Source: UBA4416 sp031539425 (GTDB taxonomy: Bacteria; Bacteroidota; Bacteroidia; B-17B0; Aurantibacillaceae). Taken from it: DNA of 13,135 nt. The stretch is taken from assembly GCA_031539425.1 (NCBI GenBank), contig JAVKLI010000095.1, forward strand, positions 1 to 13,135, written 5' to 3'. Below are positions 1 through 8,087 of this stretch, one piece after another (within the stretch, counting starts at the first letter, position 1; each line of letters opens with the position of its first letter). The notes under the pieces are model-generated. The model saw nothing but the letters and a program-made list of their open reading frames with translations, was not told where the DNA came from and did no database searches. Both the position numbers and the translations under genes were made by a program.

Positions 1-611
1 AAAATATTAGATACCACTCGGTACATCTCCCAAATAGGCTCTAAATTTATTGTAGTGTATGAAGAGAAAGACAAGTGCATTATTCGGTTTTTATTAAACA
101 CTAAAAAAAACAAAAAAACCATTTTAGATTTTAAAGGCGAAGACATTGATAATTACAAATACTATTTAATTAAACGCGCACAGCTTGATTTTAAAACCAA
201 ATTGGCCGATTTTAACGAATTTAATTTAGCTGTAGGCAGCGTACTTACGCCTTTAAAACTGCGCTTTGAGCCCTTTTCGTTTAATAAAGATTTTACCATT
301 GGCCCCACCATCGGTGTGCGGTATTTACCGCATGAGTTTTCTAAGCTGTCGTATTCTGGTTTGTTTGGCATTGGCATCTCTAGCATTACTTTAGATAATT
401 TTAACGCCAGCGGCTTCCTTACCAAAAATATAGAACCATAGCCTTTACACCATCATTGGGTTTTATGTTAGAGTATTCCAATTCTCAAATTGGTGTATTT
501 TTTGGTTTTGATTTTTTAAGTGCAAGCAATGATGCCTCCTCAAAATTTATTTATAATAATAAACCCTGGCTATCTATAGGCTTTGGGCAGGCTATATTTT
601 CTAATAAGTAG
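1..611 (+). CDS. 5'-truncated, frameshifted hypothetical protein (probable outer-membrane beta-barrel)
   Basis: The frame is open from base 1, so the gene begins outside the window; a GTG at 55 is only an internal possibility. This frame stops at 439-441 (TAG). The frame at positions divisible by 3 continues without a stop to TAG at 609-611 and reads as sensible protein (TIAFTPSLGFMLEYSNSQIG, ending in PWLSIGFGQAIFSNK). Adding one A to the AAAAA run at 424-428 joins the two parts as TKKYRTIAFTPS, so one base seems to be missing. The product is rich in alternating polar/hydrophobic and aromatic residues with G-rich turns, as in the closing strands of small Bacteroidota barrels. I do not recognise a named family. 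It converges on prfA. The shift may be a real mutation or a homopolymer sequencing error. Confidence 0.6.
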
Positions 612-652
612 GGTAAAAGTGTTGAATTAAAAATTAGTTTAAATTCTATAAA

Positions 653-692
653 TTGTATTTAGAGGTGTTTCACAAAAAGTGGAAAAATACAA
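653..692. terminator. possible bidirectional terminator hairpin between convergent genes
   Basis: TTGTATTT (653-660) pairs with AAATACAA (685-692). Inside it, TTTCAC and GTGGAA can form a second short stem with one wobble around an AAAAA loop. It lies between the end of the frameshifted gene (611) and the end of prfA (699), where a two-way terminator is expected. The stem is AT-rich and interrupted and the T tract is poor, so this is only suggestive. Confidence 0.3.
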
Positions 693-698
693 GGCTTC

Positions 699-1769
699 TT
701 ATAAATCACTAACTTTCAATTTTTCAGCATTTTCTGCAAATTGTAAAGCGTCTATCATTTGCTGAATGTAGCCGTTTGTAAATTCGGTGAGGTTATATAG
801 TGTTAAACCAATTCTATGGTCTGTAATTCTGTTTTGGGGGTAATTGTAGGTTCTTATTTTTTCGGATCTGTCACCCGTAGCAACCATCGATTTTCGTTTG
901 CTGGTGGTTTCTAAAAGTCTTTTTTGAAATTCAATGTCATATAATTTAGAGCGCAGCATTTCCATCGCTTTTTCTCTGTTTCCAAGTTGGTTGCGTTGGG
1001 TTTGGCAAGTAACAACAATACCTGTTGGTTTATGAGTAAGAATTACTTTGGATTCTACTTTGTTTACATTTTGCCCTCCTGCGCCGCCGCTTCGTGCTGT
1101 AGCCATTTCAATGTCGGCTGCTTTTAGTTCTATGTCCCACTCTTCGGCTTCTGGTAATACTGCTACTGTAGCGGCAGATGTATGCACTCGGCCTGCTGTT
1201 TCGGTATCTGGTACCCGTTGTACTCTATGCACGCCGCTTTCGTATTTTAAGGTACCAAAGGCGTTATTACCTTTTACATTAAATGATATTTCTTTGTACC
1301 CCCCCATGGTTCCTGGGCTTTCATCATTTACTTCTAAAGCAAAGCCTTTTATTTCGCAGTATCTTCTGTACATCTCAAATAAATCTCCTGCAAATAAGGC
1401 TGCCTCGTCTCCTCCTGTTCCGCCACGTATTTCGATGGTGCAATTTTTAGCATCTTCGGGGTCTTTGGGCGTTAACTGAAATCTAATATCTTCTTGTAAT
1501 TGAATTTCTAAAGTTTTATTTTCTTCTAAATCGGCTTTTGCCATATCTAAAAAATCCTTGTCTTTTTCGGTATTTAAAATATCAATGGCATTTTGAATAT
1601 TTTGTGTTACTTTTTTATATTGAAAGTAGAGTTCTACTACTTTTTCTAAATCTCGGTATTCTTTATTTAATTGCTTAAACTCCTTCATGTTAGCAATAAT
1701 TGCTGGATCGGATAATTTAGCTTCAACATCAATATACCTTCTATGAATGGCCTCCAGTTTTTCTAACAT
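699..1769 (-). CDS. prfA: peptide chain release factor 1 (RF1)
   Basis: Cytoplasmic class I release factor that reads UAA and UAG in the ribosomal A site and triggers hydrolysis of peptidyl-tRNA. The protein has 356 residues, close to the roughly 360 of E. coli RF1. An N-terminal helical domain (about 1-100) precedes the core. The stop-codon reading PxT motif of RF1 is present as PDT at 187-189 (RF2 would have SPF). The peptidyl-hydrolysis motif GGQ is at 231-233 within SGGAGGQNVNK, whose Gln is the usual target of PrmC methylation. The ATG at 1767-1769 gives a full-length N-terminus (MLEKLEAIHRRY). A promoter-like TAACTTTG lies just upstream on the same strand. The gene is divergent from ftsK and convergent with the broken gene at its left. 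Nothing is missing. Confidence 0.97.
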   Translation of the reverse strand: MLEKLEAIHRRYIDVEAKLSDPAIIANMKEFKQLNKEYRDLEKVVELYFQYKKVTQNIQNAIDILNTEKDKDFLDMAKADLEENKTLEIQLQEDIRFQLTPKDPEDAKNCTIEIRGGTGGDEAALFAGDLFEMYRRYCEIKGFALEVNDESPGTMGGYKEISFNVKGNNAFGTLKYESGVHRVQRVPDTETAGRVHTSAATVAVLPEAEEWDIELKAADIEMATARSGGAGGQNVNKVESKVILTHKPTGIVVTCQTQRNQLGNREKAMEMLRSKLYDIEFQKRLLETTSKRKSMVATGDRSEKIRTYNYPQNRITDHRIGLTLYNLTEFTNGYIQQMIDALQFAENAEKLKVSDL

Positions 1770-1784
1770 AACTTTTTAAAACAG

Positions 1785-1792
1785 CAAAGTTA
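1785..1792 (-). promoter_or_regulatory. prfA promoter, -7 element (TAACTTTG)
   Basis: Read on the minus strand, 1785-1792 is TAACTTTG, an exact match to the Bacteroidota -7 consensus TAnnTTTG, 16 nt before the prfA ATG. The nearest upstream TTG (1819-1821) is 26 nt away, longer than the usual spacing, so the -33 element is weak or absent. Confidence 0.5.
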
Positions 1793-1833
1793 ATAATTAA
1801 TAAAAGTTAATAGTAAAGCAATTAAAAAAAATA

Positions 1834-1841
1834 TAACCTTG
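1834..1841 (+). promoter_or_regulatory. candidate ftsK promoter -7 element (TAACCTTG)
   Basis: TAACCTTG differs from the Bacteroidota consensus TAnnTTTG at one base and lies 32 nt before the ftsK ATG in the divergent prfA-ftsK interval. No clear -33 TTG is seen at the proper spacing, so the call is weak. Confidence 0.3.
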
Positions 1842-1873
1842 CAAGGCTATCGAAAGATAAATTAGAATTAACT

Positions 1874-4405
1874 ATGAGTTTAAGCAAAAATAAACGACGA
1901 GGTGCCAATGCTTCCGAAGAGGCTTCTAGCAATGATAGTAGGCATTCTATTGATGACATCAATGAACCTAAACGAAGCAAAACCTCAAAATCTACAAAAA
2001 AACAACACGCCACACCATCTTTATTAACCAAGTTAATTAGTAAATATGAGGCGTATAAAGCTTTTATTAAAACCGAAAAATCTCAAAAAATAATAGGTTT
2101 ATGCTATTTGTTATTAGCTCTATTTATTGTAGTATCTACTATTTCTTATTTTTTTAGCTGGCAGGCAGATCAGGATAAAGTGCTAGGTCCATTTTCTGAT
2201 TTTATAACACCTAATGTTAAAGTTGATAATTGGCTAGGTAAAATAGGGGCTTGGTTTGGGCATTTGCTAATATATAATGGCTTTGGTATAGCATCAATTT
2301 TATTTGCACCACTGTGTGCTATTATAGGGTTTAAAAAATTAATTTTAAGTAATGAGCATATAGGTTTTATAGTATTAAGTAAATGGATTGCAATTATATT
2401 TTGGTTTAGCTTTTCTTTTTCGTTTATCTATAATGATTCGAACTTGCTTTTTGGAGGCGGCATAGGATATTCGTTAAATATTCAATTAGTAAATATGCTT
2501 GGAACTGTGGGGACAGGCAGTTTAATTGTTTTTACACTTTTATTGTATTTAATTATTAATTATAACATCACCTTTAAATTGCCAAAATTTGAATCTGCCC
2601 ACACAGAAGATATAGAAAAAAAACATCATGCAGAGAAAGAAGAAACGATTATTGAAGTTGATTTAGCTGAAGAAGAAACCGTTAACCCAGAAGATTTAGA
2701 TTTTGAAGTTTTTCATACTCAGCCTGAATCTATTGAAAATACTAACACTTTAAAAGCAGAAGAGGTGCTTTTTGAAGTGAATTCAACCACACAAGAAGCT
2801 GTTAAAGCGGAACAAACGGAACCATCTACAAGGCTTAATCAAGAAATTCCATTAGACGAAGAACTTAAAGCAACTCAATTAGTAGAGCAATTTGGGGTGT
2901 ATGATCCAACACTAGATTTGAGCCACTATGTATTTCCAAATGTTGATTTAATGCTGGAATATGATACAAGTAACGCTAAAGTTACCAATGATGAATTGGT
3001 AGCTAACAAAAATAAAATTTTATCTACCCTTAAAAATTATGGCATAGAGATAGATAAAATTTCGGCAACTGTAGGTCCTACCGTTACCTTATACGAAATA
3101 ATACCTGCGGCAGGAGTTCGTATTTCTAAAATTAAAAATTTAGAGGATGACATTGCCTTAAGTTTAGCAGCCTTAGGGATTAGAATTATTGCACCTATTC
3201 CCGGGCGAGGCACTATAGGGATTGAAGTTCCTAACCAAAATGCAGAAATAGTGCCCATGCGAAATATCTTGGCATCCGAAAAATTTCAAAAATCTACATT
3301 TGATTTACCCATTGCATTAGGCAAAACCATTAATAACGAGATTTATATTACTGATTTAGCTAAAATGCCTCACTTATTATTAGCGGGGGCTACAGGGCAA
3401 GGTAAATCTGTTGGATTAAACGCAGTATTAGTTTCGTTACTTTACAAAAAACATCCGGCACAAATAAAATTTATTTTAGTAGATCCTAAAAAAGTAGAGC
3501 TTACACTTTACAATAAAATAGAAAGGCATTTTTTAGCCAAATTACCAAACTCCGAAGATGCTATTATTACTGATAACACCAAGGTAATACACACACTTAA
3601 TTCTTTATGTATTGAGATGGATAATCGATATGCTTTACTACAAGATGCTGCCGTAAGAAATATTAAAGAATACAATGCCAAGTTTATAAACAGAAAATTA
3701 AACCCTAATGAGGGGCATAAATATTTACCATATTTAATTTTAGTAATAGATGAATTTGCCGATTTGATAATGACGGCTGGCAAAGAAGTAGAAGCACCCA
3801 TTGCCAGATTGGCACAATTAGCAAGGGCTATAGGTATACATCTTATTATTGCAACACAAAGGCCATCGGTTAATATTATTACAGGTACTATTAAAGCCAA
3901 CTTTCCGGCACGTATAGCATTTAGAGTAACTAGTAAAATAGATTCAAGAACCATATTAGATTCTGGTGGAGCTGATCAATTAATAGGTAAAGGAGATATG
4001 CTTTTAAGTACAGGTAATGACTTGATACGGATTCAATGTGCCTTTTTAGATACGCCAGAAGTAGAAAAAATAACAGACTTTATAGGTACCCAGCGCGCTT
4101 ACCCATCTGCATTTTTATTACCAGAATATGTAGGGGAAGATGGCAGTAGCTTAAAAGAAGAGGTAGATTTATCTGAAAGAGATAAAATGTTTGACGAATC
4201 AGCTAAATTGGTGGTGCAGTTTCAACAAGGCTCTGCCTCATTTTTACAACGAAAATTAAAGCTAGGGTATAATCGTGCCGGTCGAATTGTAGATCAGCTA
4301 GAAGCTGCAGGTATTATTGGTGGCTTTGAAGGGGCAAAGGCTAGAGAGGTATTGATAAAAGATTTAACCCAGTTGGAAGAGATTTTGTCAAGAATTAGAA
4401 AATAA
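1874..4405 (+). CDS. ftsK: DNA translocase FtsK/SpoIIIE
   Basis: Septum-anchored ATP-driven DNA pump that helps clear and segregate chromosome termini at division. The 843-residue protein has the full architecture. A charged N-terminus (1-70) is followed by about four membrane segments (near 73-93, 128-150, 165-185, 208-228). An acidic, Glu-rich linker spans about 240-330. The motor follows, with Walker A GATGQGKS at 505-512 and Walker B LILVIDE ending at D626-E627. The C-terminal winged-helix gamma domain (about 775-843, containing QRKLKLGYNRAGRIVDQLE) is the part that in this family reads KOPS-type polar DNA motifs. The linker is short compared with E. coli FtsK, as is common outside gammaproteobacteria. 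The ATG at 1874 is preceded by an A-rich leader without Shine-Dalgarno sequence. Divergent from prfA; the next gene lies 100 nt downstream on the same strand. Confidence 0.96.
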   Translation: MSLSKNKRRGANASEEASSNDSRHSIDDINEPKRSKTSKSTKKQHATPSLLTKLISKYEAYKAFIKTEKSQKIIGLCYLLLALFIVVSTISYFFSWQADQDKVLGPFSDFITPNVKVDNWLGKIGAWFGHLLIYNGFGIASILFAPLCAIIGFKKLILSNEHIGFIVLSKWIAIIFWFSFSFSFIYNDSNLLFGGGIGYSLNIQLVNMLGTVGTGSLIVFTLLLYLIINYNITFKLPKFESAHTEDIEKKHHAEKEETIIEVDLAEEETVNPEDLDFEVFHTQPESIENTNTLKAEEVLFEVNSTTQEAVKAEQTEPSTRLNQEIPLDEELKATQLVEQFGVYDPTLDLSHYVFPNVDLMLEYDTSNAKVTNDELVANKNKILSTLKNYGIEIDKISATVGPTVTLYEIIPAAGVRISKIKNLEDDIALSLAALGIRIIAPIPGRGTIGIEVPNQNAEIVPMRNILASEKFQKSTFDLPIALGKTINNEIYITDLAKMPHLLLAGATGQGKSVGLNAVLVSLLYKKHPAQIKFILVDPKKVELTLYNKIERHFLAKLPNSEDAIITDNTKVIHTLNSLCIEMDNRYALLQDAAVRNIKEYNAKFINRKLNPNEGHKYLPYLILVIDEFADLIMTAGKEVEAPIARLAQLARAIGIHLIIATQRPSVNIITGTIKANFPARIAFRVTSKIDSRTILDSGGADQLIGKGDMLLSTGNDLIRIQCAFLDTPEVEKITDFIGTQRAYPSAFLLPEYVGEDGSSLKEEVDLSERDKMFDESAKLVVQFQQGSASFLQRKLKLGYNRAGRIVDQLEAAGIIGGFEGAKAREVLIKDLTQLEEILSRIRK

Positions 4406-4505
4406 TTTTTTTCTTACCTAATTTTTTTTTGCATTTTAATGCCAGTATAACCAGTTACTTTTTTTCTTAAAAAAAAGATAGCAATAGATTTAAACCTTAA
4501 ATTAT

Positions 4506-6287
4506 TTGTATAACAAAATAACATATTTCCAACTCCTAAATGCGTTTAACAACCTGATAAAACTTACCATCATATATTTTATATCAATTGCTTTTCTTAC
4601 AACTGTTAACGCTCAACAAAAACTAATTAAAGTGCAAATTATTAATACTGATAAATCTTCAGAATTTAAAACTTTAAAATATCAAACCACCTTTCCATCT
4701 TCTGTTGAAGTACAACAAGAAGTTTCAAAAATATATTTACAACTTATAAATGCCGGACATTTAACCGCTAATATTGACAGCATTCAAACTTTAGATTCTA
4801 CAAAACTTATTGTCTATTTACATATTGGTAAGCAGTTTCAGCAAATTGAATTAATAAATTACGAAAAATTAAAAAGCACTTTTAATGCATTAAATATTAA
4901 ACTTTTTAAAAATACTAGCCAAACATTTAATTATAGTAGGTATTATTTAATGATGGAAAGCATTATAAATTATTATGAAAATAATGGTTACCCCTTTTGT
5001 CAAGCTTATTTAGACAGCATTCAATATTTAGAAAATAAAATTAAAGCAAAGCTTATTATAAATAAAAATCAATTGGTAAAAATAGATAGCATTGTTATAC
5101 CAAATCAAAATTTTATAAAAACAGATTATCTATTGTCCTATTTAAATTTAAATCATGGAATGTTATATCATGAAAAGACTTTAAAAAACATTTCTAAAAA
5201 TTTAAGTCTATTACCTTTTTTAACACAAAGTCATGAACCTATTGTAAAATTTACAGATAAACATAACAAGTTATACTTATCCATTATTAAAAAACCTGCT
5301 ACACAATTTGACGGTATTATTGGTTTTTTACCAAACACTACTAACGGTATTACCATAACTGGCGATGTTAAATTTAAAACTATAAATACCATTATTAAAA
5401 ATGGGGAAACAATAGACTTAAACTGGCGACGCTTACAATTTGAAACACAAGATGTAAAAGCCCAATTTACTTTACCTTATCTTTTTTCTACTTCGTTTGG
5501 GATTGATTACGCCCTCAAATTATTTATAAAAGACTCCACATTTATCGATGTGCAAAATTTTGTAACTATTGATTATTTTTTTAAAACAGTAAACAAAGTC
5601 AAAATGTTTTATCAGCACAAAAGCTCATCATTAAATGCGGTTCAAAATAATACCTCTGTGTTGCCAGAAAATGCAGATATAGAAACTAAAAGTTACGGTT
5701 TAGGGTTAACATTAAATTATTTAAATCATAAATTAACGCCCACAAAAGGCATTCTATATAATATTACTGCAAATGCTGGAACAAGAGACATTTTAAAAAA
5801 CCCAAAAATTAACGATATAGCGTATCAAAACATTCAACTCTCATCTAATCAGTTTCAGTTAGAAAATCAATTAATAGCTTATATCAATTTATATAATCAA
5901 CATGTTTTAAAGCTCTCAAATATTTTTGGAACTTTAAACGGTAACAATTTATTTAACAATGAATTATTTAGAATAGGAGGCTTTAAAACCTTACGTGGAT
6001 TTGATGAAGAAAGTATTTATGCGTCTACCTATAATATATTTAATGCAGAATACAGGTTTGTATTTTCTGAAAATTCATTTTTATTTTCGTTTTGTGATTT
6101 AGCTTGGGCCGAAAATGCCAATACAAAATTTTATAAAAACAATTCTTATATAAGCCTTGGTGCAGGTATTGCTGTAGAAACTAAAGCTGGTATTTTAAAT
6201 TTTTGTTATGCAATAGGAAAACAATCTGATAGTAATTTTAATTTTAGGTCTGGTAAAATTCATGTGGGATTAATTACCTTGTTTTAA
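4506..6287 (+). CDS. BamA/TamA-like (Omp85 superfamily) outer-membrane protein with POTRA-like region
   Basis: Probably an outer-membrane barrel of the Omp85 superfamily, whose members insert or translocate proteins at the outer membrane; the substrate is unknown. Counting from the TTG at 4506, residues 1-37 form a signal peptide (hydrophobic LTIIYFISIAFLTTVNA, then QQ). Residues about 40-270 look like POTRA-type alpha/beta repeats (for example VQQEVSKIYLQLINAGHLTA). The rest is beta-strand rich and ends in a terminal Phe, as BAM substrates do. The best family signature is GGFKTLRGF at about 491-499, matching the conserved (V/L)RGF loop-6 motif. No ATG occurs in the first 140 codons, so the start is TTG 4506 or another rare codon. 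The last 18 nt overlap the convergent DAHP synthase gene. At 593 residues it is shorter than BamA (about 800), closer to TamA or other accessory members. Confidence 0.75.
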   Translation: MYNKITYFQLLNAFNNLIKLTIIYFISIAFLTTVNAQQKLIKVQIINTDKSSEFKTLKYQTTFPSSVEVQQEVSKIYLQLINAGHLTANIDSIQTLDSTKLIVYLHIGKQFQQIELINYEKLKSTFNALNIKLFKNTSQTFNYSRYYLMMESIINYYENNGYPFCQAYLDSIQYLENKIKAKLIINKNQLVKIDSIVIPNQNFIKTDYLLSYLNLNHGMLYHEKTLKNISKNLSLLPFLTQSHEPIVKFTDKHNKLYLSIIKKPATQFDGIIGFLPNTTNGITITGDVKFKTINTIIKNGETIDLNWRRLQFETQDVKAQFTLPYLFSTSFGIDYALKLFIKDSTFIDVQNFVTIDYFFKTVNKVKMFYQHKSSSLNAVQNNTSVLPENADIETKSYGLGLTLNYLNHKLTPTKGILYNITANAGTRDILKNPKINDIAYQNIQLSSNQFQLENQLIAYINLYNQHVLKLSNIFGTLNGNNLFNNELFRIGGFKTLRGFDEESIYASTYNIFNAEYRFVFSENSFLFSFCDLAWAENANTKFYKNNSYISLGAGIAVETKAGILNFCYAIGKQSDSNFNFRSGKIHVGLITLF

Positions 6288-7355
6288 AATATCCGCTTGT
6301 ATTTTAATAGACTCTTGATGCAGTAAATTACATAAATGCTCAATATGATCTTTAGAAATATTATATTTTAATCCAAGCTCTTTTCTATTATTTAATATTT
6401 CAAGCCACCGGTCTAGTTGAAAAACAGTTATGTTATTCTTTTTTTTATGCTCCCCAATTAATTCACTAATCATATTTCTTTTAATTAGTTGCAATATAAT
6501 CTCTTCATCAATTTTATCTATTTCGTTTCTGTATTGTTTTAGTTGCTCTGTTATTAAATCATTATCAGGTATGGCAGATTTTAATTGTAAAGATTGCACA
6601 ATACGTTTAAGTTCTTGTGGATTTAATTGCTGCATTTTATCGCTTAAGGCTATATCTGGATTGTAGTGTGTTTCTATCATCACACCTTCAAAGCCTAAAT
6701 TGATACTTGTTTGAGCGACCTCTTCAATTAAATTGCGTTGGCCTGCTATATGGCTTGGATCACATAAAATGGGGATGTTTGGAAGAGCTGTTTTTAAGTC
6801 GAACGTAAGCTGCCAAGCTGGGTCGTTTCTGTAATTAATAGATTTTGAATGGTGACAACCTCTATTGATAGCAACTATTTTTTTAAATCCTTTTAAAGCA
6901 AAACGTTCTATGGCACCTAACCAAAGCTGAACATCAGGGTAAATGGGATTTTTGATAAACACAGGTATGTTGGTATTATCAAGCGCATCTGCTATTTCTT
7001 GTACACTAAATGGATTTCCTGTTGTGCGTGCACCTATCCATACAGCATCTATATTATATTTTTTAGCTAAATTGGCGTGGTTAGCATTAGCAACTTCTAT
7101 TATAGATTTTAATTTAAATTCTTTTTTAATTTGTAATAACCAATCTAATCCTTTTTCGCCAACGCCTTCAAATGAATTTGGGCGAGTGCGAGGTTTCCAA
7201 ATACCGGCTCTAAAAAAATGAATGGGTAATTTTAATTCTGTTATTTGTTTGGCTGTTTGGTAAAGTTGTTCATAGCTTTCGGCAGCGCACGGCCCACTAA
7301 TGAGCAGTAACTCGTTAGGGTGGGTTATCCAATTATGTAAGGGTTCTATTTGCAC
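6270..7355 (-). CDS. bifunctional DAHP synthase (type I) / chorismate mutase
   Basis: Catalyses the first shikimate-pathway step (phosphoenolpyruvate + erythrose 4-phosphate to DAHP) and, through its C-terminal domain, conversion of chorismate to prephenate. I choose GTG 7353-7355 (MQIEPLHNW, 361 aa). An upstream in-frame TTG at 7395-7397 lies inside a terminator hairpin and adds an unlikely FLYFFNP extension. The synthase domain (about 10-260) shows GPCAAES at 21-27, FRAGIWKPRTRPNSFEG at 48-64, WIGARTTGNPF, INRGCHHS and CDPSHIAGQR, all typical of the KDPG-aldolase-like type I-beta group. The AroQ-type mutase helices (about 267-361) include YRNEIDKIDEEI. In Bacteroidota enzymes of this layout the mutase also transmits feedback inhibition by prephenate; this is family knowledge. 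It overlaps the convergent upstream barrel gene by 18 nt. No room for a standard promoter exists between the hairpin and the GTG. Confidence 0.92.
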   Translation of the reverse strand: MQIEPLHNWITHPNELLLISGPCAAESYEQLYQTAKQITELKLPIHFFRAGIWKPRTRPNSFEGVGEKGLDWLLQIKKEFKLKSIIEVANANHANLAKKYNIDAVWIGARTTGNPFSVQEIADALDNTNIPVFIKNPIYPDVQLWLGAIERFALKGFKKIVAINRGCHHSKSINYRNDPAWQLTFDLKTALPNIPILCDPSHIAGQRNLIEEVAQTSINLGFEGVMIETHYNPDIALSDKMQQLNPQELKRIVQSLQLKSAIPDNDLITEQLKQYRNEIDKIDEEIILQLIKRNMISELIGEHKKKNNITVFQLDRWLEILNNRKELGLKYNISKDHIEHLCNLLHQESIKIQADILKQGN

Positions 7356-7368
7356 AACACAAATCGGG

Positions 7369-7411
7369 TTAAAAAAATAAAGAAAGTTGGGGTACAACTT
7401 TCTTTATTTAT
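7369..7411 (-). terminator. strong hairpin with T tract: terminator of lipoprotein gene, possible attenuator
   Basis: A perfect inverted repeat pairs 7375-7388 with 7396-7409 (AACTTTCTTTATTT). With the G89-C95 pair it gives a 15-bp stem and a GGGTA loop. On the minus strand the stem is followed by a run of Ts (complement of 7371-7377), the form of an intrinsic terminator. It ends the lipoprotein gene (stop at 7452) and lies only about 15 nt upstream of the DAHP synthase start. Confidence 0.75.
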
Positions 7412-7451
7412 AATTCAAGAAATAATTATTTTTTAATCGTATACAGTGAGA

Positions 7452-8024
7452 TTATTTGCCTTCGTCGGCTAATTTTTTCATTTCTGCATCAAAAATTTGT
7501 TGAAATTTTTGTTTGTCGTAATCTAATTTTAATTTTGAATCGCTTGAAATTTTAGAGTCTAATTTTCCAAATACTTCTTTTTTATTGGCTTCAATGGCTA
7601 TCCAATAAGTATAAGAACCATTTGACTCTTTAAATATTTTTTCACCTATTTCTTTAACGCTAGATAATTGCAAATTTACAACGTCTCTTGTCATTTCTTC
7701 AAACTTATTTTCAAATTCTTGAGCATTACCTACAGTTCTTTGGTTGGTATATTGGTCTGTTACTCTTTTTATCATACTGCTAACGTTTCCAGCCATTTCA
7801 GCTTTTGCATTTTGAAATGCAATTTTTTTAGCCGTAGCAATATCGGGTGATTTACCCATATTTTTTGCCCTATAGTTTTCTTCATCGCTACGGTATTCTT
7901 TACTGCTAAATGGTACTGTTATTTCTACCGATTCTGTACTTTGTTGAATTGTTTTAGGGCTTTTGCAACCTACTAATACTAAAACAAAACATGATGTTAA
8001 AACGATATTAAATTGTGATTTCAT
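7452..8024 (-). CDS. LPP20-like family lipoprotein
   Basis: Predicted lipoprotein of 190 aa with unknown function. The N-terminus is a lipoprotein signal peptide: MKSQFN, a hydrophobic stretch, then lipobox VLVGC with the acylated Cys at 20. The mature part contains ATAKKIAFQNAKAEMAGNV, where a family of LPP20-like proteins carries an A-rich helix, then a charged helical segment and a strand pair near SYTYWIAIEANKKEVFGKL. These features resemble the LPP20 lipoprotein family (first known from Helicobacter); the assignment is by pattern, not a search. ATG is at 8022-8024. It lies 63 nt after the PNGase F-like gene on the same strand with no terminator between them, so cotranscription is possible. 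The 15-bp hairpin at 7375-7409 ends the unit. Confidence 0.7.
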   Translation of the reverse strand: MKSQFNIVLTSCFVLVLVGCKSPKTIQQSTESVEITVPFSSKEYRSDEENYRAKNMGKSPDIATAKKIAFQNAKAEMAGNVSSMIKRVTDQYTNQRTVGNAQEFENKFEEMTRDVVNLQLSSVKEIGEKIFKESNGSYTYWIAIEANKKEVFGKLDSKISSDSKLKLDYDKQKFQQIFDAEMKKLADEGK

Positions 8025-8087
8025 AATTGGTTTTATTAAATTGAAGTGTAAATATAAATAATTAAGCGTAATAAAAGCTGATTGTTT

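Noticed and set aside
421..441. Programmed -1 frameshift in the first gene
   Set aside because: The A run is not a proper slippery heptamer in this frame (ACC AAA AAT) and no downstream stimulatory structure was seen; mutation or sequencing error is simpler.
1048..1479. Long plus-strand frame opposite prfA
   Set aside because: Shadow of a certain prfA; low-complexity Ser/Pro/Ala content and no start context.
3508..3954. Minus-strand frame opposite the ftsK motor region
   Set aside because: Antisense shadow of the conserved FtsK motor; no signal or domain of its own.
7356..7397. TTG-initiated N-terminal extension of the DAHP synthase
   Set aside because: It lies in a terminator hairpin and T tract and encodes an unlikely FLYFFNP leader; the GTG at 7353-7355 starts the conserved part.
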